From: Desulfovibrio desulfuricans
Lineage (GTDB): Bacteria > Desulfobacterota > Desulfovibrionia > Desulfovibrionales > Desulfovibrionaceae
Assembly (NCBI GenBank): GCA_003251995.1
Contig: QKDT01000402.1
Location: forward strand, 1-8,058
DNA length: 8,058 nt
Reading direction: 5' to 3'
Part shown: one piece after another, positions 1 through 6,563 of the stretch
Layout: the number at the start of each line of letters is the position of its first letter
Position numbering within the stretch: position 1 is the first letter of the stretch
Notes under the pieces: model-generated
The model's input: only the letters and a program-made list of their open reading frames with translations
The model's database searches: none
Told to the model about the DNA's origin: nothing
Position numbers and translations under genes: made by a program

Positions 1-1
1 A

Positions 2-532
2 TATACCGATGTGAACAGCGCCCTGTACGTGGATGTGGGCGGCGGCAGTACAGAGGTGGTCGCCCTGCGCGACGGTAAGTTGCAAGAGGCTTTTTCCTTC
101 CAGCTCGGCACGGTGCGCATTCTTGCCAATGCCGTAAATCCCGCTGAGCGCGAGCGCTTTTCTGCCGAGATGCGCCGCCTGGGCCAAACATATGCCCCCC
201 AGTGCGTCATTGCCTCTGGCGGCAACATCAACAAGGTATCAAAACTGCTTGAAAAGCGTGAAGGCAAGCCTGTTGGCGCGCCAGAACTGCGCGCCCTGCA
301 CAAGGACCTGCTGGCCTTGCCGCTAGAAGGCCGCATGGAAAAATACGGCCTCAACGCCTATCGCGCGGATGTTATTGTTCCGGCTCTGGATATCTTTCTT
401 GGAGTGGTGGACGCAACAGGCGCAAAACAGCTTGTCATACCCAAGATTGGCCTTGTGGACGGCATCATCCGCCATATGTGGCTTAATGCAGAGAATCTTG
501 AAGACAGGGCTTGCCCAAGGCCTGTCCACTAG
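2..532 (+). CDS. Ppx/GppA-family phosphatase (3' part, start outside window)
   Basis: The C-terminal 176 residues of an exopolyphosphatase / guanosine pentaphosphate phosphatase family protein. The family has the sugar-kinase/actin ATPase fold and hydrolyses polyphosphate or pppGpp in the cytoplasm; the substrate here cannot be told from sequence. The frame is open from base 2, so the N-terminal half is missing. Seen in the sequence: the phosphate-binding motif DVGGGSTE (bases 32-55), the ASGGN glycine motif (212-226), and the family C-terminal pattern RADVIVPALDIFLGVV followed by GLVDGIIRHMW. The protein stops about 17 residues after that pattern, at TAG 530-532. It is therefore the short two-domain form (about 300 residues if complete) without the HD-like C-terminal domain of the long Ppx/GppA proteins. 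No HD-like sequence follows in another frame, so a recent frameshift is unlikely. A gap of about 300 bp separates it from the next gene, so it is probably not in the same operon. Family call is firm; specific function is open. Confidence 0.9.
   Translation, partial: YTDVNSALYVDVGGGSTEVVALRDGKLQEAFSFQLGTVRILANAVNPAERERFSAEMRRLGQTYAPQCVIASGGNINKVSKLLEKREGKPVGAPELRALHKDLLALPLEGRMEKYGLNAYRADVIVPALDIFLGVVDATGAKQLVIPKIGLVDGIIRHMWLNAENLEDRACPRPVH
503..526 (+). other. Imperfect hairpin at the 3' end of the phosphatase gene
   Basis: A 10-bp stem with one G-G mismatch (left arm 503-512, right arm 517-526) and a four-base loop GCCC lies inside the last codons of the phosphatase gene. No T tract follows, so it is not a classical rho-independent terminator. 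It may stabilise the mRNA 3' end or be chance. Confidence 0.25.
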
Positions 533-546
533 CTCCGATCTAAAGT

Positions 547-581
547 TGGCTGACAAGGCTACGGGCCTACGCCTTAAGCCA
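547..581 (+). terminator. Possible weak terminator hairpin after the phosphatase gene
   Basis: Two nested short stems can form just after the phosphatase stop: outer TGGCT (547-551) with AGCCA (577-581), and inner AAGGC (555-559) with GCCTT (571-575), separated by small asymmetric bulges. The bases that follow are only mildly T-rich (CCTACCTTTACCATTT), without a proper T run. The position fits a transcription end, but the structure is poor and may be fortuitous. Confidence 0.25.
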
Positions 582-708
582 CCTACCTTTACCATTTACG
601 GATTGCGCATCCCCCCAGCGCGAACCGTTGCAGTCTGCATTCCCTTACAAATTCCCTTATATTTCGTGGACAATTACTACAGAATCCGGCATTCATAGTA
701 AAAAGGCG

Positions 709-729
709 GTTATCTCCTTGCGTGATAAC
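709..729. promoter_or_regulatory. Candidate operator: palindrome GTTATC-N9-GATAAC
   Basis: A perfect 6-bp inverted repeat with a nine-base spacer (half-sites 709-714 and 724-729) lies 108 bp upstream of the macroglobulin start, in the less GC-rich part of the gap. The half-site centres are 15 bp apart, compatible with a dimeric regulator or with a short hairpin in the leader RNA. I cannot name a regulator. A 6+6 match in 300 bp can arise by chance, so confidence is limited. Confidence 0.35.
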
Positions 730-827
730 AGTCATATCTTGCATCTCCTGCACACATCCATTTGGTTTGCATCGCTCTGGCGTCCGAATGGACTCCGGGT
801 TTCCGCCCTTGCCTTTTACCGCACAGC

Positions 828-833
828 GGAGGA
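828..833 (+). promoter_or_regulatory. Ribosome binding site of the macroglobulin gene
   Basis: GGAGGA stands three bases before ATG 837. It is the strongest Shine-Dalgarno-like match nearby and decides the start: spacing to 837 is short but workable, while the next in-frame ATG (846) would be 12 bases away. The frame is also open upstream to a TTG at 762, but no such site precedes it, and the extra 25 residues would put a polar stretch before the signal peptide. Confidence 0.7.
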
Positions 834-836
834 ATC

Positions 837-3800
837 ATGCCGTCAATGCCACTGCGCCTACAGATCTTTATTTTAGCCGTTTTCTTGCAAGCCGCATTAG
901 TATTTGCTGCACCAGCACTTGCCGGGCCTGCATACAGAATTGCAGCTCCCAGCGTGCCACAAGAAGACAACTGGCTACGCCGCGATGGTTTTTCCATAAC
1001 CTTCCAGATGGATGAAGCCCGCTGCAAAAAAGAATACGGCGCAGACTGGTCGCGCCAGTGCGCGTCTGCACCCGCAGGGGAAGAAGGCCGCGTAGTGGAT
1101 GGCGTGCGCATGACCCCGCCAGTGGCGGGCGTGTGGCGTTGGACTGACGATTCCACCATGGAATTTACCCCCAAGGACCACCTTTCGCCCAACACCCGCT
1201 ATACAATCTCTTTGGAAAAAATGCCCCTGCCCATGCGGTTTACGCTCAAGCGGCAGGCTGTGTACACCACGCAGCCTCAGGCTGTGTGCGTGGGCAAAGA
1301 AACATTCTGGATCGACCCATCCCCCAAGGGAGCGCATGCCGTTTCCGTGCCTTTGCGCTTTATCTGGCCCGTTGGCACGCAAGATATGGACGCCCGCATA
1401 TCCATAAGCCCCAGCGATCCCAAGAGCGGCCTTTCCTTGGGCGCACCCCGCTTTGTGTGGAACGAGCGCCGCGACGAAGTCGTGGTCAGCGCACCCGTTA
1501 CCGCCCTGTCTGAAAACAACGCCGCTGCCCGCATTACCATCAAGGGTTTGCCCGCCTTTACTAAAACTTCTGGCAAATTTGTGGTTGCCGCCCCCAAAAA
1601 AGACGCCAAGCACCAAAACGTGGAGGCTCTGTTTTCAATAACAGGCCGCTCCCGTTTGATGGATATTACTAAAATTACTATCAATCCCGTTTATGACGAC
1701 AAACTGGACAAAAAATTTCAGCTAGAGGTCAAAACCACCCTGCGCGTTCTGCCCTCAGAACTGCTACGCAAGCTTGAATTGATACAACTACCCCGCAAAC
1801 TTACCGCCGAGGCGGGCCAGGATACCGACTGGACAAAAATGCCCGCCATCAGCGCGGAAGATGTAAAAAACGGAACACGGCTCAAGCCGGAGCTGCTGCA
1901 AGCCGCAGACGAACCCGCAGACCGCCTGATGCTGCGCATACCCGCGGAGGCCGGACGCGGCCTACTGGCGGCTGTGGACAAGGGGCTGCCCTCAATCGCC
2001 GGGCCGCAAACGTCCACTGTTCGCCGTTTTATTCTTACCGTCCCATCCCTCGGCGCAGAAGTGGACTTTCTGCAACCAGGTAACGTGCTGACCCTGAGCG
2101 GTCAAAAGAAACTGGATATCTACGCCACCGGCCTCACCGCCGTAAACTGGCGTGCAGAGCGCGTGCGCGATCCTTTTATGGCTCTTGCCGCCAGAAACTC
2201 CGGCTTTGCTGAAACCAGCATTGATATGGACTCCATAAGTGAGGTCATGACCGGGCGTATTGATGTGCGCAAGGAACAAGCCGGTGCCTCGAGTTTTCCC
2301 GTTCTGGATATGGCCCCGCTGCTGCGGGGCGGCAAAGAACCCGTGCATGGGCTCATGCGCATCAACCTTGAAGGCCTTAACGGCGACAAATCCGTTGCGT
2401 CCACCTCACGGCTGCTGCTGATAACAGACATGGGCCTGACCGTAAAAACCGCTGGCGACGGCGCGCGCACGGTCTTTGTGCAGAACCTTGGCACGGGCAA
2501 GCCTGTGCAGGGTGCAGAGGTGCGCCTGCTCGGTGCCAACGGCCTGCCGCTGCAAAACGCCGTTACCAATGCGCAGGGCCGCGCCGACCTGCCCCCCGCC
2601 ACTGGCCTTGATCGAGAAAAACTCCCTGTTGCCGTGGTGGCCCTGGCCCCCGCAGCCGGAAAGTCTGCCGATGCTGGCCCACACGATCTGGCCTGGCTTT
2701 CGCTGGATGACGCCACCCGCATTGTGGATTACAGCAACTTTGCCGTGGCGGGTCGCCATACGTCGGCAGACGGACTCAATGCCTCGGTGTTCAGCCAACG
2801 CGGCATTTATCTGCCGGGTGAAACCCTGCATTTTGGCTGCATAGTGCGCCGCTACGACTGGCAGCCCATGCCCGCAGGTCTGCCGCTTGAAGCAGTGCTT
2901 GTAAGCCCCACAGGTGCGGAGGTCATGCGCCGCGCCTTTACCGTGGGCGACGATGGCCTCAACTCCTTTGACTGGTCTTGCCCTGCTGATGCTGCCGTGG
3001 GTTCATATCAACTAGATATCCGCCTGCCAGGCGGCGATGTGCGCTCTGGCGCGTCGCCCGTGCTGGGCAGCACCCGTGTTCGCGTTGAAGAATTCCAGCC
3101 AGACACGCTGGCCCTGTCCACCTCGTTTACGCCTACCGCCCCCAAAGGCTGGATACGCACAGGGCTGGATGCACAAAATGTGGACGTTCAGGCCCGGTTG
3201 GACAACCTGTATGGAGAGCCTGCTGCCAATCATCGGGTTCAGGTGGTCTTGCGTACAGAAAAAAGCCATCTGCACTTTGCAGGGTATGAAGACTACACGT
3301 TTTACGAACCCGCAGGGTTTGAAGGCGAAGGCCAGTCGCTTGAACTGCCCGCCGCTTATACAGACAACAAGGGTATAGCCGCGTTTGCCCTGCCACTTGG
3401 CAAATTGCAGGCAGGCACCTTGCGCGGCGCAGTGCAGATAGAAGGCTTTGAAGCTGCTGGCGGCAGGGCTGTTACACGCCAGATTGAGGCGCTGTTCTCG
3501 CCGCTGGCTGTGGCCCTTGGCTACAAGCCCGAGGGCGCGGTCAACAACCTTGATTATATTCCGCAAAACGCCAAGGCTTCTCTGCACCTGCTGGTGCTGA
3601 ACAACGATCTTGCGCCTGTCAATCTTGCCAAGGCCGAAGCCGTATTTTCCGCCCGCCGCTACGTTAACAGTCTGGTGACAGATTCCAGAGGTGAATACCG
3701 CTATGACGCCACACCCGTTGATACGGAAGTGGCGCGCAAAACTCTTGATCTTGGGACACAGGGTTTATCCCTGCCGCTGCCCACCACCGATGCCGGTGAT

Positions 3801-6563
3801 TTTCTGCTCACCGTGCGGCAGCCCAACGGGGCCGTGCTGGCGGTTATTCCCTACACAGTGGCGGGCGACAGGCTTGCCCAGCCCTCGGCCCTTTCTACCG
3901 AATCACTGGCAAAGGGCGATCTGCGTCTCAAGCTGGATAAACAGCAGTACGCCCCCGGCGATACAATCAAGATGCGTATCTCCACCCCCTTTGCAGGTGC
4001 GGGGCTGATCACCATTGAACGCGAAAATGTGCTGGCTCAGGCATGGTTTACAGCCCAGGCTGGCGAAAGCGTGCAAGAGATCCGCATTCCCGATGATTTT
4101 CAGGGCCGCGGCTACGTAAACGTGTCCTACGCCCGTTCGCTGGATTCAGATGTGGTTTACATGAAACCGCACGTGGTTGCCGTGGCCCCCTTTATGGCAG
4201 GCATTGACCAGCGCGATCTCGGCCTTGCCCTCAAAGCCCCGGCGCGCGTGTTGCCGGGTGATACCGTCACCGTACGCCTTACCTCCCGCGTACCGGGACG
4301 CGCGCTGATCTTTGCCGTGGATGAAGGCGTGTTGCAGCTCACGGGCTTTACCACGCCAGACCCATTGCGTGATCTTTTGGGCGATCGGGCGCTGGATGTC
4401 AGCACCGCCCAAATATTTGATCTGCTCATGCCCGATCATGCGCGCCTGCGCGGGCGTATCCCCGGTTTTGGCGGCGACATGTCCGGCCCCGGCGGGCGCT
4501 TTCTCAACCCCTTCAAACGGCGTGGTGAACCGCCCTTTGCCCTGTGGCAGGATATTGTGCCCGTGGACGCCAAGGGCACAGAGGTTCACTTTACCGTGCC
4601 GGAATATGCCAGCGGCAAGATCCGCATCATGGCGGTAGGCAGCGCCGCGCCCAAGCAGGGTGTGGCTCTGGCTGGCAGAACGGAAGCATCCACCGAGGTA
4701 CGCGGCACCATTATTCTCAAGCCGTTGCTGCCCCTGGCTGCCGCCCCCGGCGACGAATTTGACGGAGCGCTGGTTATAGCCAACACAGTTGAAGGCAGCG
4801 GCCCCGGTGCCCAGATACGTGTGACCATGGAGAGCACCTCTGGCGGTCTGGCCTTTGCAAAAGCCCCCACCCCGCAAACCGTTACCGTGGACGAAAACGG
4901 CGAGGCCACCATCAACTTCCACATGCGGGCGCAAGATACGCTGGGCGAAGCCGCCGTGCGCTTTACCGCAAGCCTTGAAAACCCCAAGGCGGCAAAAGCC
5001 GGTGCCGACAAGGCGGTTATCCGCACGCAGACGGTCTCCATACGCCCGCCCATGCCACGCCTGCGCACAGAAAGCGTTACCCCGCTGCGCGGCCCCGCCA
5101 CGGTTGACGTGCAACGCAACCTGTATCCCTTTGAAGCTCAGGGACAGGCCAGCGTGGGCGCCATGCCCGTGCTTGCCCTGCGTTCACTGATTGCGAAGCT
5201 CGATACCTATCCCTATGGATGCACCGAGCAACTCATCAGCCGTGCCATGCCCTACGCGGCTCTGCTGGGCGCACCCGAGGCACGGCACGAGGTACTGCTC
5301 AACCCCAACGTCAGCCAGGCCACCATGCTCAAACGCGGCAACAAGCTTATCAGCGCCGCGCTTTCCGCCATCATGGTCAACTTTACCCCGTACGAAGGGG
5401 TAGGTTTGTGGCCCGGCAGCTCGCCCAACGACTTTGTTACCGCCTATGCGGCAGACTTTTTGCTGACCCTGCGGGACAGCGGAACCGTCACCCCCGAGGG
5501 CCTTTCGCAAAACCTGCTTGATACGCTTGAAACAGTCGTGGGGCGCTCCCCCACCGACATGTCGGATGCCCGCGTCAAACTGTACGGAGCCTGGATACTG
5601 CAACGCGATGGTCGCATCATGACCCAGGAACTGGAACGTATTGAGCAGTGGTTTAAAGATAACCAGGAAGACTGGGAAAACGATATCGCCGCCGCTTTTC
5701 TGGCAGACAGCTACGACATGCTGCGCTTGCGGCGTCGCGCAGAGCAGCGCATGCCTGCCGTGATTACCCGTTGCGATGATTTCTTCTTGAGCAACGGCGC
5801 TGCAAAGGCGCTGCACGCCCTCATGGTGGTGCGGCACTTCCCGGAAAAAAGAAAACAACTGCGCGTGGCTGATCTGCTGGACAGCGCCTTCAGCACGGAT
5901 GCCAACACAGTGGACAAAGGCCTTACCGCCAGAACCCTTCTGGCGATGGGCGATGCCGACGCCGTCAAGTCGGCCAATCTCAATCTGACCTGCCAGCAGT
6001 ATGCGCAGGGCTTTACCCCGGCTGAGGACAAGGCCGCCCCCATTGGCGGCGCGCTTGTGCTTGATGCGCCCGGCTGCACCCGCTACCGGGTGGAGATGGC
6101 GCAGGGCGATCCCCTGCTCAGCCTGCTGGTGACCACCGAGGGCTTTGACCGCACGCCCCTGAGCAATGCCACCAATGGCATTTCGCTGCAACGCCGTTAC
6201 CTCAACTCCAAGGGGGAAGACGTCGCCACAGCGCACCTTGGCGATGTTATCACCGTGGAGCTGACCGTGCAGGCCAGCACCGAGATCAGCAATGTGGTTC
6301 TGGTTGATCTGCTGCCCGGCGGTTTTGAGCCTGTGCTTGAAAAGAGCGGGCAAAACCAGCCGCAGGACGGATTGGTGCGCTACGAGCGCCGTGAGGACAG
6401 AGGCATCTTCTTTGTGGATCTGAACGGCGACCGCCAAACCTTTACATACAAGGTACGGGCGGCCTCCAGAGGACGCTTTGTGCTGCCAGCCGCCACGGCT
6501 GAAGCCATGTACAACCCTGCTGTAAACGCCCGCACGGGCGGCGGAAATGTCTCTGTCGAATAA
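837..6563 (+). CDS. yfhM: Bacterial alpha-2-macroglobulin, thioester protease trap (YfhM-like)
   Basis: A 1908-residue exported protease inhibitor. In the family, a protease cuts an exposed bait region, the protein rearranges, and a Cys-Gln thioester can bond the attacker covalently. Signal peptide: residues 1-29, one Arg then a hydrophobic core, cleavage expected after ALA. No lipobox cysteine is seen, unlike E. coli YfhM, so the protein is probably soluble in the periplasm. Order of parts: N-terminal Ig-like/MG domains (about 33-530); a GxPVxGAxV beta domain (about 532-590); MG domain with RGIYLPGE (655-662); RVEEFQP (749-755); MG repeat with YAPGD (from 1038); bait-region domain with DEGVLQLTGF (from 1162) and a Gly/Pro/Arg-rich candidate bait (about 1200-1230); ALWQDIV (from 1235); thioester domain with YPYGCTEQ (Cys1462, Gln1465) and TAYAADF (1535-1541); C-terminal domain with DLLPGGFE (from 1824) and MYNP (1891-1894). 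The frame is intact. It overlaps pbpC by 17 bp, the known partnership. Symbol by family resemblance. Confidence 0.95.
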   Translation: MPSMPLRLQIFILAVFLQAALVFAAPALAGPAYRIAAPSVPQEDNWLRRDGFSITFQMDEARCKKEYGADWSRQCASAPAGEEGRVVDGVRMTPPVAGVWRWTDDSTMEFTPKDHLSPNTRYTISLEKMPLPMRFTLKRQAVYTTQPQAVCVGKETFWIDPSPKGAHAVSVPLRFIWPVGTQDMDARISISPSDPKSGLSLGAPRFVWNERRDEVVVSAPVTALSENNAAARITIKGLPAFTKTSGKFVVAAPKKDAKHQNVEALFSITGRSRLMDITKITINPVYDDKLDKKFQLEVKTTLRVLPSELLRKLELIQLPRKLTAEAGQDTDWTKMPAISAEDVKNGTRLKPELLQAADEPADRLMLRIPAEAGRGLLAAVDKGLPSIAGPQTSTVRRFILTVPSLGAEVDFLQPGNVLTLSGQKKLDIYATGLTAVNWRAERVRDPFMALAARNSGFAETSIDMDSISEVMTGRIDVRKEQAGASSFPVLDMAPLLRGGKEPVHGLMRINLEGLNGDKSVASTSRLLLITDMGLTVKTAGDGARTVFVQNLGTGKPVQGAEVRLLGANGLPLQNAVTNAQGRADLPPATGLDREKLPVAVVALAPAAGKSADAGPHDLAWLSLDDATRIVDYSNFAVAGRHTSADGLNASVFSQRGIYLPGETLHFGCIVRRYDWQPMPAGLPLEAVLVSPTGAEVMRRAFTVGDDGLNSFDWSCPADAAVGSYQLDIRLPGGDVRSGASPVLGSTRVRVEEFQPDTLALSTSFTPTAPKGWIRTGLDAQNVDVQARLDNLYGEPAANHRVQVVLRTEKSHLHFAGYEDYTFYEPAGFEGEGQSLELPAAYTDNKGIAAFALPLGKLQAGTLRGAVQIEGFEAAGGRAVTRQIEALFSPLAVALGYKPEGAVNNLDYIPQNAKASLHLLVLNNDLAPVNLAKAEAVFSARRYVNSLVTDSRGEYRYDATPVDTEVARKTLDLGTQGLSLPLPTTDAGDFLLTVRQPNGAVLAVIPYTVAGDRLAQPSALSTESLAKGDLRLKLDKQQYAPGDTIKMRISTPFAGAGLITIERENVLAQAWFTAQAGESVQEIRIPDDFQGRGYVNVSYARSLDSDVVYMKPHVVAVAPFMAGIDQRDLGLALKAPARVLPGDTVTVRLTSRVPGRALIFAVDEGVLQLTGFTTPDPLRDLLGDRALDVSTAQIFDLLMPDHARLRGRIPGFGGDMSGPGGRFLNPFKRRGEPPFALWQDIVPVDAKGTEVHFTVPEYASGKIRIMAVGSAAPKQGVALAGRTEASTEVRGTIILKPLLPLAAAPGDEFDGALVIANTVEGSGPGAQIRVTMESTSGGLAFAKAPTPQTVTVDENGEATINFHMRAQDTLGEAAVRFTASLENPKAAKAGADKAVIRTQTVSIRPPMPRLRTESVTPLRGPATVDVQRNLYPFEAQGQASVGAMPVLALRSLIAKLDTYPYGCTEQLISRAMPYAALLGAPEARHEVLLNPNVSQATMLKRGNKLISAALSAIMVNFTPYEGVGLWPGSSPNDFVTAYAADFLLTLRDSGTVTPEGLSQNLLDTLETVVGRSPTDMSDARVKLYGAWILQRDGRIMTQELERIEQWFKDNQEDWENDIAAAFLADSYDMLRLRRRAEQRMPAVITRCDDFFLSNGAAKALHALMVVRHFPEKRKQLRVADLLDSAFSTDANTVDKGLTARTLLAMGDADAVKSANLNLTCQQYAQGFTPAEDKAAPIGGALVLDAPGCTRYRVEMAQGDPLLSLLVTTEGFDRTPLSNATNGISLQRRYLNSKGEDVATAHLGDVITVELTVQASTEISNVVLVDLLPGGFEPVLEKSGQNQPQDGLVRYERREDRGIFFVDLNGDRQTFTYKVRAASRGRFVLPAATAEAMYNPAVNARTGGGNVSVE

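Larger units (their letters stand above)
533..836. other. Intergenic region between phosphatase and macroglobulin genes
   Basis: About 300 bp without a convincing gene. Short open frames cross it in several registers, but none has a ribosome binding site or a recognisable protein. It looks less GC-rich than the flanking genes, especially around 640-740. The contents I can support are a weak two-tier hairpin near 547-581, a spaced palindrome at 709-729 and the ribosome binding site at 828-833. Since it precedes a 5.7-kb gene and an overlapping partner, it should contain the operon promoter. I looked for sigma-70 (-35/-10 pairs) and sigma-54 (-24/-12) sites and found no well-spaced match. Confidence 0.7.

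Noticed and set aside
658..699. AT-rich patches (TATATT near 658, TGGACA at 667, CATAGT at 694) as a sigma-70 promoter
   Set aside because: None pairs with a partner hexamer at 16-18 bp spacing; the best pair (TGGACA/CATAGT) has 21 bp. I do not call a promoter.
762..836. Extended N-terminus of the macroglobulin from TTG 762
   Set aside because: It has no Shine-Dalgarno sequence and would add 25 residues before the signal peptide. ATG 837 has GGAGGA just upstream and starts directly at the signal peptide.
628..876. Small plus-strand open frame across the intergenic gap
   Set aside because: No ribosome binding site and no recognisable protein, and it overlaps the real macroglobulin start and signal peptide in another frame.
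4146..5114. 322-codon open frame on the minus strand
   Set aside because: Antisense shadow of the macroglobulin bait and MG domains, with Gly/His-rich low-complexity translation and no family motif.
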